From Owenia fusiformis (Eukaryota; Annelida; Polychaeta; Sabellida; Oweniidae), in the NCBI GenBank assembly GCA_903813345.2, contig CAIIXF020000004.1, forward strand, positions 31,251,986 to 31,315,985: DNA of 64,000 nucleotides. Direction: 5' to 3'. The notes under the pieces were generated by a model. The model worked only from the letters and a program-made list of their open reading frames with translations, was not told the origin of the DNA and made no database searches. The position numbers and the translations under genes are program-made. This document shows, in pieces, positions 45,901 to 60,900 of this stretch (its first letter is position 1; each line of letters begins with the position of its first letter).

Positions 45901-48900
45901 CAGGATCACCAACACGGCCTCGTAAACCTGGAAGTCCATCAAACCCATTGTCACCAACACTTCCCTTTAATCCAGCTTGGCCAGGGAATCCTGGTAAACC
46001 CTGAAATAATATGATTGAGCGAATGAAGTTTATTACCATAGTGATCTCCCCAGCATTTGAATAAACTTGGTGCAAGTGCTGCCCCCTCCTGACAATCCTA
46101 AAAATTAAATGCAACCACCTTGTTGACATTTTTTTGCGCCATCAAAGGGATAAATTATTGTAATATTTAAAACAAGTATATATATTTTGCAGCATGTACG
46201 TACACTTGGTCCCTGTGGTCCTGGTTCACCATCTGGTCCTGGGAGGCCATCTTGTCCTGGGGGTCCGTCCTCTCCCTTGGGGCCTCTGGCAAATGCATCC
46301 TGGCCTGGTCTTCCTGGCTGTCCTTTCTGTCCATCACGTCCTGAAGATATCAAATAAATAAATACCGGTAAGAAAATGATGAAATGGATGAAATGAATGA
46401 ATGAATGAATGAAATGAATGAATGAATGAATGTATGAATGAAATGAATGAATGATAAATCTCAAAGCCCCCATATTGCCACTCTCTTATTATTGATCTAA
46501 TGAGTAAATTAAATGTTTGGTTGTCATGAAGTCTAACTCGCTGTAATTACCCATTTTTGGGGAGGGGGGGTACGACTATGATAAGTATCACATAAAAACA
46601 TGCCCCCGCAAACTCTTTTCTGCTAACTTGCAAAATTTTATATAACTATATGTTCTTGATTTTCTTTTGTTTATTCTATATTATTTTATTTTCAACAATG
46701 CAACATTTAAGTGAGAAACTTTTTGATGCATACTTTCATGTCCTCGGAAACAGATATAATTTGAAGAGATATATTCCTGTCATACTGATGATGTTATTTA
46801 AGTGAATAAGATGTTGCGGTAAACACCTACACAGAACACATATTCCAAAGATGTTTGCTCTATAAAGATATTCATAATATTCCACGTGGTCACGATTTTC
46901 TGTTGAATATAAGGCTCAGTATAGAACAGTTGGAAAAGATTTAGAAAGAATAAAAAAGATTTCATTAATTCATTTCAAAAATTATTCTCATCTTTGCTAA
47001 TTCCACTCTTTCTATTCTATTTTCCATTTCTATCATTCAACCGCAACAGGATCATTCCTCGTATAACTTAAAGAGGCAACGTGGCAGTTTTTCTCTAAAT
47101 AATTGATCCTCATTGCTTAACAATCTATATTCTATTGTAAGAGTTCTCTAGAACAGAGGAGAATGTACAATGAGAATATACAATCAATACACAGGCCTGG
47201 AATACAGGTAATGCACATGGAGATACAGAAATTGATTGTTTTTTCTTATTCAATGACGTAGACCTTTACTATAAGTTATTGAATAATTTGAAGTGCAATA
47301 CAGGATATATTCTGCTCGAGAAATTCTGTATTTGAACGAGCCGAAGTCGAGTGCCAAAACAGAATATCGAGACAGATTATATCCTGTATTGCACTTCAAA
47401 TCATTCAATAACATTTTTATCGTGTGATCCTCTGTATTGCTACTGAGATTGTCCCCTCCGTACCAATATTTTCTGTATTGCGACGGAGATGATCAACGGG
47501 GACAATCTCAGTAGCAATACAGATTGGTACAGCACAAGAACTGACCAATCAGAGGGCTTCATTTTACAGATCATACGATAAATGGAGGTACAGGCATTGA
47601 ATGGTTTTTCTTATTCAATGACACAAACCTTTACAATTATGTATTTTGCATTTGTCCTTCAAATTCTATTGTGCGACTGATTACAATTAAATAAGATAAC
47701 GCGTATATCTTTATACCACTGATCCAAAATTCACAATATATGATTGTAAATTGAGTAAATCAATTTGACAATTCACAATTTTTGGGATAAAGGCTAGTGC
47801 CTAGCCCTGAGGGGTGTAATCTACAATATTACCCCTGCTCTTCAGTCTATATTTCTTAAATAAGCACTACCAAAAAAGCACATTTTCTTAAAAATCCATT
47901 AAGGATCATAACTGAATTACTTAAAAAAATAATGATCTTGTCAAGCATTAATGAATCGCAAATTTAATACGAGCACCATACTAACTCTATTAATAGTAAC
48001 GACCAAGCTCTTGAGTTCTATTGTGCACAATATTGATCTCCACAGGTAAGCTCCCGACCAGAGAATATATCATGATATAAAATAATGAATAGATATTGAA
48101 GAGTGAATTGTTTACTAGGTGGTTGTAACTTAACACACTGCTGTATAAGCCCATTCCTAGAATTTACAAATAGGGGATTAACAGATACTGGATTAAGATA
48201 CATTGGATTAAGAGAAAGCAGATGAAAGGATGTTGGAATATTGAATGCTGCATAGCTTAACACTAGAGTAGATATTAATAATTTGCAAATCAGAATCTGA
48301 GAATTTAGGATATTTTGACCAAAGCACCTGAGGTGGGTACATTTCGATATAAGTACATTTCGATATTAGCTGAATATAAATTCAGGTGTTACTGCACTTG
48401 ATTCTCAAAGATCACAAAATAGTAGAATCAGAATGATGATATTGATTGTAATTAATTCACATCAAAAAAGGAATACTATAGTATGATATGGGATTTATAA
48501 TCTAACTTTTAATACAGTTTTACCAGGTATGACATAAGTTGTAACATTACTCTAAAAAAATATTGAATATAAATGATTTTACTCAATATTTTTCACTCTT
48601 TATTTCGATAGACCATGAATATTTCTTTCGTCTGCAATTTCATTTCATCAATACAAAATAACAAAGAAAGTTTTCTATATGTAACATTAATCAAATTGCT
48701 TTTTCAGATAAAAAAAGTCAAAATGGCAAAGCAGATTTTCAACATCGACGAGGCTGTGTCCTTTAACGACATGCTAGCGATATTGATATTTGGATTTATG
48801 GGATTTGTCATCCTCGGGGCGATATGCTACCTTATATGGGATGGCTTTCTAGCTGAGATGATCGAGGAATGTTTCGATAAGTTCGTATCAGGAGCAAACA

Positions 48901-51900
48901 CCGTGTTTGAGTTGAATAGTAAGTCAGGATGTCAAAATTAAACTAGATTAAGTTTACATGCCATTACCTTGAAAAGAAAATGTTCCTGACCTTCGTTGAA
49001 AGCAATATAGCTACCTAAATAAGGATATATGAGTATATATATTTGAGATAATAAATAAAATAGCAAATAAAATATAATGATATCAGGCCCATACCTTATT
49101 TTCCTCATAATATTCAATATAATTTAGAGTATCAACATCATGGTTATTGCCCTCGATTTCTCTCAAAAATTTGAATGAAGTGTCTAATTTTCTGACATCT
49201 TTATACAATTTAGAGTGTTGACCACATGCCTGTTTACTTTATTCCTTGCTAATTTCACTCTTTTCTACTCTATTTTGCAAATTAAAACATTCCAACACCC
49301 TGACATTTTTCTTACAATGAGGTGTATAATATTGGAAATGTATTATTGATTAGACAGGAGCCACCTTAATAATTCAATGTTTACAATTTGCTATCCCACA
49401 ATGCATTATTGATTAATTCCTCTTACGATGCTTCGATAAAGTGTTGTTTTATTGTAACATAGTAATAATACAGGAGAGAAAGGGGGAGAGGGCATTTGAG
49501 GAAACACCATTTTCAATTGTTATTATTTTGATGAGTATTTTTAGATTTTAAGTCCATTTTCGCGATTTAGTGTATCAGCATAGTGATTTTTAATACACTT
49601 ACAAAAAGGTTTTTATATCTTAAAATTCAAAATCTACTAATTTTGACCGTGTCTTATTATACTGATATTCTACCTAAAATTTCAAACAAACAGAAACATT
49701 AATTGCTATTTCTATACAATAAAGTGTGTTTACTGTATGACTGTATGCCTTTTATTCTGTCAATTTTACTCTTTCCACTCTATTTGCATTTTAAAATAGA
49801 ACCATTTTATGGTTTTGGGATGATTTTGAGGCATTTATATCTATAGAATTAAGAGTGTTAACTACATGACTATTTATTTAATTCATCGCCACTTTCTATT
49901 TTGCACTCAAAACATGATCATATATCTCCCATATTTTCTAGAACCTACCCAGAAAAAGACCCTCACTGATGTATTTGATGACGTCAGCCCACTAATTGAA
50001 AAACAACGAACATCAAATGGAGCCAAACAACGCCAATCGAAAGCCTCCTTCAAAGAAGTGATCTATCTCGACGTGTCTGAAAATTGTTACGGGGCATATT
50101 TCCAAAATTCCGGCAGCTATTTTTGCCGTGGATTCCCACCTCTGATTGGTCCATGGAAAATTGAACAGATCAACAATGACGGGAAATACATGGCCGCCAT
50201 GTTGGGAGTGATGGATTATGTGAAACTAAATCGTAACCTTGTGAGCGTGATTATAAAGTGTGACAATGAATCGGTCTATAATGTCATTACGAAAGGCGTT
50301 TCATTGGATAAATTCATGCACCAATGTTTAAAAGAATACAGAGATATTAAACTGAACTCAAATGCATTTATAAATGTTGAGCTAATAGACAAGAAGGAAA
50401 ACCTGATTTCTAAATCTGTTGCATTATGGGAAGCCAATCCCGTCTCTCATGAGGATGCTATCAAAGAGGCTACAGGTGGCGCTGCAAAACGCAACATCTC
50501 TGATCAAATCGATGTTGGAACTTTACTGACAAATAGCGCATGGAATTCGAATAAATTGAAGGCAAATTAACTGGAAACAAATATTCATTGTCATGTATAC
50601 AGATGGGTTTAGCCAGGCACGAGGCAGGCAAGGCAACTATCTTACCAAAACTTATTGCTGAATGTGTAAAAATGATGTACAATAGTAGCATTATACGCAA
50701 TGTCGTCCGTGTAGACGATCACCTACATGGACGATTTTGCCGCATGTCCTCTACCCCAAAATTGCCTCACAAATTTTCAATGCCTCTGTAAATATAACTC
50801 TTCACAAAATAGTAGGTTGATTTACAGAGTGAACAAAATATATGTAACCCACATATATCTAGTATATAAAGACATAGATGTACTAACTTCTTGCCCACCC
50901 TGTATATTATATTTACAAATAAATTAGATGTAGAGGGTGATCAACCTCAAATGTACAGGGTGGTTCACCACAAAGTGTTTCACAAATCCGTCAATATTAT
51001 TGATATATTGATAACACTGCTTTGCACAATCCAGCCACAGATTCATAGTCTAAGTTGATCCAAGCTGCACATATATTACATATACAGTAAAACCTGTTTA
51101 ATTGCCAAATGTGTTTTGCTTAGTAGGTGTTCACATTAGTAGGTGTTCACATTTCAAGGTTATATAAACACGTACGTCAATTAGAGAAAATGAATCTGGG
51201 ACCAAGAAAAAGTGTTCAAATTGAGAGGTGTTCAGATTAGAGAGGTGTTCGGATATACAGTTTCGAAACTTCGTCCAAGGAAACACCTCTCTGTAAGAAA
51301 CAGATGGCTAAAAATGAACATTTTCAGCAAGTATGGAGAGCATCCCCAATAAGGAGATTTTACAGTTTCATAGTTTTATCATCATTACATTAGATTGTGT
51401 AGTAGATTTTAATAGCAATGTTTTTTACATGATATATCACATATCTTTTACCAACGGCTGATTTGAATAAAGGTTTTTACTTCAGCATTTTGGCACACAA
51501 ATACAACAAATTTTAGCTTTCTTATGATAAAACAGACAATTAAGAAATAGCCTTTTTGTTCACTTTGTATTGAAAAAATAGATAACAAGCAAAAAATGCA
51601 GGGGTGTAACCAACCATGTAAAATATGATTGAAGATAACATAGTGTGCGATGTAAACATAAATTTAACCTTGCCCAAGTGGGTCTCTTTTACTTATCTCG
51701 ATTTCTATATTCAAGATCAGATAAGTAAAAAATACCGACTTGGGCAAGGCTTATGTAAATGTTTAAAAATATAATTTTAAAGAGAATGACAATGACTATA
51801 TTAATGTATTTTTCAAATCCGTCCATATATTTAAGTGTATTTTTCAAATCCGTCCATATATATAAATGTATTTTTCAAATCCATCCATATGTATAGTGCT

Positions 51901-54900
51901 TTGCACATAAGATAGTAATATATTATTATGATATACCTATGTGATTAGCCTAAATACACTGTAGTTTTATCACCTGTATATTGCAAATATTTCATTATAT
52001 AGCAGCCAATATGAGGCCAATATTTGGGAATGTACTAAAAACCCTTCGACCTACGACCCTTCGACCCTACAACTTACTGGGTGTCAAGAATTTTTGGAAT
52101 ATATTTTATTGAAAAACCCTTCGACCTCTGATTTCCCAGTCCAGTTTACTAAATGATTACGTATAATTCCAACTTGAGCTCCCTGTGCACGCAAATACGC
52201 ATTTTACCTGGTAATTGTCAAGCAAAAATGTTTCAGTAGAAAAATTTCTAAAAAAGTTTGTCTACACAGCAAAAATACGAACGCTGAAAAAAAAACGTAC
52301 GCATTTCGTTCGGACTTTTCACGCGAATTACGTATATGTCACGCATTGCGTTCGAAATTTTTCGTCTTATTTTACTTTTTTACTAAAACTTGAAAAGTAG
52401 TTGAACGATTTTGAGATCAAAAGTTCGATGGGATTTGCTCCACCTCGCGTTGCTGTTATCTAGTTCTGAAATGTTTCATATCTATGTCTAATAAATATAG
52501 TTGTATAGATGTGTTTGTAATAACCTTTATGCCCTTAAAATGTATATATTCAGGGGGGGGGACATTCGTGGGTTCAAGTGAACACTCCATTGGCCAAATA
52601 TTCTCTCAAAATCAGTACAATTTTTCACGATTCTGAGCATTTTCAAGATTTCTGGGCCACTTGAAAATTGTCAAATGTTCACCCCTTGATCCTTTTGAAA
52701 AACTTAGATTGGCAAAAGCTGGTTATACGAACCTGATATGACCTAGCTTGCAAGCTTTTTCTTGACGGTTTGTGTTTATTTTCCTTGTACCCTTGCATGC
52801 TTTGGATTTTGTAAGATGCAAAGCAAAGAATCTACTTATTTAGTTGGCATTAGATTCTTAACTATACAAATCCAAATTGAATCAAAGTTGATAAAATCAA
52901 AAGACGGTTCTCTTTTAAACTATATAAAAAATTTGACCTCCTGAAAATATGCACGATGCGCCACTGTTACAATGTGATGGGAAAAGCACAAATATTTTTA
53001 CTGAGGAGGTAAGAAACATTCACATTCGAATGTGCTTGAATACATTAAACCTGCACATCGCTCCAAAACGCAATATGTTGACATATATTGTTTTTACATT
53101 TTCAAGCTCTAATATAAAGTTTATGTAAAAAAAAAAAAAATTATCTGCGTAATGTCAAAGAACAATCATTTAGTTAAAAAAATAAAAAGGCGAATGCAGG
53201 ATTCGAACCCGGGCCTCCCGCGTACTCAGCGAGCATTCTACCGCTGGACCACCGTTATATCATGAATTGTGAAAGTAATTAAACGCTACTTAGTTTGAAT
53301 GCTATGATTCGGAAGTGACGTCACGTTCTTCATTTAGAAACCTTTCCAAAATCATATCGGCTCCGATCGAAGTCCAGCTTTAAATATCTTTAACTCTCTT
53401 GGGACAGATTCTTAAGTTCTATACACAAAGTAATATTTCCAGCAACTTCATATGGACTGAGAAATATCTAGAAGGTCGAAGGGTTTTTATAAAAATATAT
53501 TTCAAAAATTCTTGACACGCTGTAAGTCGTAGGTCGCAGGGTCGAAGGGTCGAAGGGTTTTTAGTACATTCCCAATATTTGTTCATATTTAAAAGATCCA
53601 TGCAGAGTGTATTGCTCAAAGTTTATAATTTACTATCACCATGACAAAATTTTTCCATGTTTACCTATTATAATTTTTACATATACAGTGAATTTGACAT
53701 GAGGAACACTAAAACCATCTGTTAAAAAAGAGGACAATTTTTAATCCTTTTTGAGAGGACATAAAATGACCCTTGCCACTGACTGAATAGTGGAACAAGT
53801 AGATTCAAAAGTGTTCCACTTTCACTGGTTTTACTGTAGGTAGGCATATAGGCAAAGTATTCTTTGTGCTTCGTAGTTGATGGATAGGCAGAGTGGATGA
53901 AAGTGAAAATAAATAATTATTGCTACATAGATGAACTACTTGATGAATAAATGATGAACACATTGATGAACATTTCTTGATGAATTGATGAACATTTCCT
54001 GATAAATCTATGAACACTTCTCGATGAATTGATGAACATTTCTTGATGAATTGAAGAACATTCCCTGATAAATCTATGAACACTTCTCGATGAATTGATG
54101 AACACTTCTCCATGAATTGAAGAACACCTCTTGATAATTAGCTGAATATTTATATAAAGAATCTTACCATCTAAACCTGGCAATCCGTCAGCTCCTGGAT
54201 CACCAGGGCGTCCTTTCAATGCAGACCCTGGTTCTCCTGGTTGTCCCTTAGACCCGGGACGTCCGTCCAGTCCAGGGAATCCTTGTTCACCCTTAAAGCC
54301 TGGTAAGCCATCAGGGTTTCTCTGTCCTGGCTCTCCAGGTTGTCCCTTGGGTCCTGGGAGGGCAGGTGGCCCTGCGCGACCTTCAAGGCCAGGTAGACCA
54401 TCATCACCTGAAGTAGAAATTGATTTTATCTGTCCATGTTTTTCCTGACTTTTCTTTCTGTACATTTTTTTGCTGTATTTCAAATACAACATAAATTTTT
54501 GAAAGCTCGAACATTGAAGTCTCCTCAGTGATAATGGTAATTATGAATCACAATAGGTCAACAAACAAACAAACAAAAAACAAACAAACCTCTTGGACCC
54601 TGTCTTCCAGGTTTTCCATCGGGTCCTGGTAATCCATCAAAGCCACGCTGTCCAGGAAGACCATCAGCTCCTGCAGGCCCTGGCTCGCCTCGATCGCCTG
54701 CAAGCCCTGCAAGTCCTGGGAGACCATTTTCACCATCCTCTCCACGTTCTCCCTTTTCTGTTGCTGAAGCTGAAAATTGAAGCGTTGGTTTTAAGGACAA
54801 CTGTCTGTTCAGAGTAACATCATAATATCTCTTAAATTTTTTTTCTTACTCTTTGATGTACAGTTTTCTGATGGAATGTGCAACACTAACCCCTAAACAT

Positions 54901-57900
54901 TTAACCCAATCCCTTGACATTAAACCCTTAAGATGTTTCACCCTCTGAACATTTCACACCCTATACATTTCAAAACCTATGCATTTCACCCCTAAACAAT
55001 TCAAACTACTGTATACAGTACCTGGTAACCCTGGCAACCCATCAGCTCCTTTCTCTCCATCCAATCCAGCAATTCCTGGCAACCCATCTCTTCCAGAATC
55101 TCCAGCTCTGCCTGGTATTCCAGGGAAACCATCTCTGCCATTATCTCCCTAGCCACAAAAATATAAAACAGTTATCTATTTATGTGGCATCCCAGGGAAA
55201 CCACCTTGGCCATTATCTCCCAAGCACAAAAATATAAAACTGTTACTTATTCATTTATGTCGGGAAACTATCTCTATGTCATCTCAATACACAGGGAGTT
55301 TATCTTTCCCGAGAAATAAAGATATTATTCAAACAATACCAAAGGAATATAATGTCACTCACTGCTGGACCTGGGCGACCTCTGACCCCATCAAAAGCTG
55401 TCTCCCCTCGCTCTCCTTTCAAACCTGGGGACCCCTGGGCACCTGGTCGTCCTACTGACCCTGGGCGACCATCGTCTCCTTTGCCACCATCAACACCTGT
55501 ACAGGACATGGAAATATATTATATTCTGTTTTCAATCCCTTTAAATTAACTATTATATTAATTCATTTGTAGAGAAAAAATAAATCAATAAACTGGCATA
55601 ATGCACCAGTTCACCATGAATTTTAAAATTTTGCTCAGAGGTGATGTTGCCTTGAATATTGTTATATATACCTGGGAATCCCATCATGCCCATAGCGCCC
55701 TTTAAGCCCTCACGGCCTGGTCGTCCCTGGAAGCCATTTCTGCCCTGTTCGCCTGAAGGACCTACAGGATACAAAAACATTGATCAATGACAGGTTAAAG
55801 ATATGGAATTTATCCAGATGGTCCTACAGGATACAAAAACATTGATTAATGACAGGTTAACAATATGGGATTTATCCAGATGGTCATATAGGATACAAGT
55901 ACATTGATCAATGACAGGTGAAAGATATGGGATTTATCCAGATGGTCCTATAGGATACAAGTACATTTATTTTCATTTCTATTATATACACTTATAACTA
56001 TAAGGCGCCTTTAATACTAAAAAAATGTTATTGAGAATATATTGATTTTTTCAAATTAAACATGATCTTCCATTTAAAATAAGTGTACAAAAATATAATT
56101 GCATTATCAGAAGTAACATAATGACTGTGCCCGCTCAAAATACAATCCTACACTGTACATTACATTAATATCAACATTTGACTGTCAAAATAGAATCATA
56201 CCTCTCTGTCCAGGGAGTCCGGGTCCGGGGTCCCCACGTGGACCCTGTGGTCCAGGCTCACCATCTAATCCATTCAAACCAGGGAAGCCAGGTAGACCTG
56301 CAATGACAAAAAAATAATGGTTTTCATTCATGTGTCATTTCATTCATGTGTCATTTCATTCATGTGTCATTTATATGGTGCAAATGACCTATTATTAAGC
56401 ATGTGGATATGAAATAAAATACTAGAAAATCTAGCAGGTGGGTGTCACATAAATCTTATATACTGATTACCATATTTTCTCTCATAAGTGCAGTAGAACC
56501 TGTCTAAGTGGAACACCATTGGTACCTCTAAAAGTGTTCTACTTGGGAGGTGTTCACTAGCAGAGGTGTGCACAATAATCGCATAATAATTTAAAATACC
56601 ATGCACATACCTGGTAATCCATCTTCTCCTCTGGGGCCTTTACCCCCAAATCTCGCGGGTTCTCCTTTCTGTCCCGGCCGCCCAGGAATACCATCATCTC
56701 CATCGGGACCCAGACGACCACTGTTTCCAGGGAATCCTGGGAAGCCTGGTTCTCCTCTATCGCCAGAGTTGCCTAAATATGATAATAATTTGATCATATG
56801 ATAATGGTGCTTGAATAGTGGGGAAGGGGGTCTAAGACATTGTTTCTTTTCTTTTCATCTTAGATCATGATTATTAAAGCAAAATCAGGAATATAGAATA
56901 AAAAATGAAAATAATATCATTATAATTCCAATAAATCTAAAAAACTGTCTAAAAAACTGTCAAGAGAAAAATTTAGCTTTTTGGCTAATAATGCTAAATG
57001 AGCCTAGCTGAAACTATAACTAACGTGAAAATTGAGAAAAAAAAACATATATAAAAAATGCACCTTTTGGTCCTGGAATTCCGGAATCTCCGTCAGGTCC
57101 AAGTGAGCCAGCCAATCCGGGGAGGCCATCATTGCCTCTCTCACCCTTGAAACCTAAATAATATATACAATGACATTAGCCCATAATATATAAAATTAGC
57201 CCATAATATATAAAATTGGCCCCTAATGTATAAGATTAACCCATTATATATAGATTAGCCCATAAGATAACCCATAATATATAACAGAATGTAGCAACTC
57301 ATCAAGTACATGTGTAGAATTTAGTTACAAACTACCAAGAAGACGAAGCTCTCTTTTAAGAAGTGAAGTTTAACGAATGCATTTAAAAGAAAGTACTTTG
57401 CTGTAGTTTAACACACCTGCAAGTCCATCTCTGCCTCTTGGACCTGGTTTTCCTGGCAAACCATCTTGACCTGGTTTCCCTGGCTGCCCTGGTTCTCCTG
57501 CACGACCATCCAGGCCCTTCCTTCCAGGAAGCCCTGGGAACCCATCTCTGCCTGAATCGCCAACACCTCCCTTATCACCAGACAACCCTAGAATATGCAA
57601 GAAGCAAGTAAAGTAAGTCATTTGAGGTTTAATAAGCAAATCTCTTAAAACGTTTCAAGGCTACATACAATCTCCTCTATTGTCAAAATTCTAACTCATG
57701 AGATTTTCGCTTCGCAATCGTTGAATGTTAAATCATAATATATCATGCATAGTATGCAGTACATGTACAATACAGTATAGCACAGTACAGTATAGTACAG
57801 TGCACTACAGTACAGTATAGAAATAAACATGATTGAAAAATGTGTACTGAGGTATCAAAAGTGTCTTACCATCTTTGCCATCAAATCCAGGTTGTCCAGG

Positions 57901-60900
57901 TCGTCCTGGCTCTCCTTTGGTTCCATCCCCTCCCTGTCCTGCTTCTCCTTTGGCTCCTGGTCGCCCATTTAAGCCATCTCTTCCTATAATATGAAAAAAA
58001 TATTTGTAACGACAATAATAGCAAGTTACTACTACAAGCTCAGCTGTAGTGGCTTAAACCTTTATAGCTCAGTCGGTAGAGCATCGGTCTTTGGATCAAA
58101 GGGTCCTAGGTTTGATTCCAACATGGTGCATGGAATTTAGCACACTTTCTTTATCTGGCTTGTTACACTATGCTCTTTAGTCATTCCCCTGGGGTGCTCC
58201 GGGGTCATTACAAAGTTAATACGATTTTGTATAATGGGGGGATGCGTAAGTTGATGCATGTACAAGACTGAAGTACCAAAGGAATACATATTTTGAGGTA
58301 CCAAGTAGTACCTATTTTGAGGTACCAAAGTAGTACCTATTTTGATGTACCAAAGTAGTACCTATTTTGAGGTACCACAGTTTTGGATATTTTAGAATCC
58401 ACTAGCATGCATACGAATACCCCGACTCATATTCTTTTCCTATAAGTATGGGATATGGACACTTGCTTGTAGTAATTTCAAATTCCAATACTTAGACATT
58501 ATTTCATCTAAAACTTAGTAAATGAATTCCAAATGTACTAGTATTCATGTCATTTGTCCTAAATTTTCCTCGCCTATTTAAATTTGCCTCGCCACGAGGA
58601 GGTCATACCTGGGTATCCTTTTTGACCATCAACTCCTGGTAGACCATCTCTGCCATCACGTCCTGGTAATCCGTCATCCCCCCTCTCTCCTGGCAAGCCT
58701 GGGAATCCATCTTCTCCCCGCTGTCCTTTAATCAAAGCAAAACCTGAACCAGGCTGCCCCTAGAATACAATACAATACATGTCATTAGAATACAATATAC
58801 TTGAGTAGAGTACAATAAATTATTGTACAATACAATACATGTCATTAGAATACAATATACTTGAGTAGAGTACAATAAATCATTGTACAATACAATATAT
58901 GTCATTAGAATACAATATACTTGAGTAGAGTACAATAAATTATTGTACAATACAATACATGTCATTACAATACAATATACTTGAGTAGAGTACAATAAAT
59001 CATTGTACAATACAATATATGTCATTAGAATACAATATACTTGAGTAGAGTACAATAAATTATTGTACAATACAGTACATGTCATTAGAATACTTGTAAT
59101 ACAATAAACAATATGGTACTTTACTCCAGAATACATGTCATTTAACATGGTACAGTTAAAATACATGTAATCTTGTACAATTAATCTTGTACAATTAATA
59201 TTGTACAATTTTTAAAGAAAAATCGTACTTCAAGTACACACAGAATAAACATAAATTAATAATTATAGGATTTTTACGAATATCATTTTTATCTACGAGG
59301 TGATATTGATATATATATGATATCTATATCAATATCACAGAGTAGATTGAAATGATATTATGAAAATATCATAGGATATTCTTATTAACCTACACTTACT
59401 TGTAGTGCACTAAATGTATAATATCATTGAAAATTAAATTTCATGTCAAATAGTTCAATTTGGCGGGAAATCAACAAGCGGAGTATATCATCACAATATC
59501 CTCCGCATAATGGTTTTCTGGAGTATATCGTCATGATATCCTCCCCATATTGGTTTTCCGGAGTATATCGTGGCGATATCCTCCAGTTATTCATTTTGCC
59601 AATAGATATCAAATTTATTTTCTAGTGTTATTATACATTTAGTACAATAAGTGTAAGATAATAAACAATAACTCAATAATAACTCATGTAAAGGTTAAAA
59701 TATAAGCCATGAAGTGGTTTAAACTTTATATGGGGACTTTAACAATAACCTACCTTTGGCCCATCAAGACCAGGCACTCCATCTCGTCCAGACTCTCCAG
59801 ACTGACCAGGTGCCCCTGGCAACCCGGAGTCTCCAGGGAGACCAGGATATCCCTTGGCTCCTGGGAAACCCCTCTGGCTTCTGCCAGGACGTCCCCTGTC
59901 ACCTGGTAGTCCCTTTGACCCTTCAAATCCAGGGAGTCCATCTCGTCCATTGTCACCTGTAGGAACACATATTTTAGTTTTTTATTTTGATAAGTTTTAC
60001 TTAAGGCAGATCTGCGTGATGAGAAGTTTTTGCAATTTTGAAATGAAGACCACTCCATTTTCTAGTTATTTATACATTCTAAAGAAACATTAACACTCAA
60101 TCAATAATCTGGGTACACTAAAGCACTTTTTATGAAAAAATGAAAGATTTAGGCTGTGTTTGGAATGAGTTATGTTCATCTGAAAAAAAGCACATGGTCA
60201 TCAAAATGGTGGAAAGTGCAGTCTGACCTTAGTCCATGTAGGTAAATATACAACATTTTTAAATGATACTTAGTTCATTGTAGTTAAATGTACAACATTC
60301 TTAAATGAAACTTAGTTCATTGTGTAGTCAAGTAATGTGAGTTTGAATATGGCATAAATGGCAACTGCTTATCAATGCATTAAGGTTTTGACTGAAATTC
60401 AAAATGCAAAGCTGAATTTTGATCAAATTATTTAATTTGGCAGATGCAGACCAACTAACAGGGATGGTGTCGATTAGTTAAAAGTTAGTTTCATTAGGGA
60501 GGGGGGTAAATGACTGTTTTGTTAGCGAATAGTGTCGTTTTGTTTGAATATTCAAGTGAAAGACAAATCAACATTTTGAAATTTCATTAGATGATGGGAG
60601 GGGGGGGGGTCAAAGTATAACAGGCCTTAGGCAAAGAGTGTTGCTGAAGCCCTCTTTTAAAATATTGGAATCAATCTCCATATATTGAAAAAGTAGACAC
60701 TTAAATAAATTAAAATGCCTTTTTATTTAGTATTATAAGCACAAACTTACCAGGATTTCCTGGGGATCCATCTATCCCAGTTCTACCAGGCTCACCCGGA
60801 GAACCTTTTGGACCTGGGAAAAACTCTATCTGTCCTATATCAATTCCTTCACCTTGTTCCCCTGAAGACAAAAAACAAACAAATTACATTTAATATTTCT

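Larger units (their letters stand above)
46456..48710. other. Collagen intron DNA upstream of nested gene
   Basis: AT-rich with the two hairpins listed. TTCACTCTTTATTTCGATAG precedes the nested gene; no certain promoter. Confidence 0.45.

Noticed and set aside
50588-50927. Short frames downstream of the nested gene
   Set aside because: They lie in its probable 3' UTR, lack splice context and show no recognisable domain.
58062-58132. Functional tRNA gene in collagen intron
   Set aside because: The anticodon arm folds into a different hairpin and the B box has drifted.
58732-59208. 158-codon minus-strand frame
   Set aside because: Translation of the 60-bp minisatellite (repeated [10 protein letters not shown]); not a protein gene.
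54593-59962. Plus-strand Pro-rich frames in the collagen region
   Set aside because: They are the antisense of Gly-X-Y exons, which read as Pro-rich on the other strand.
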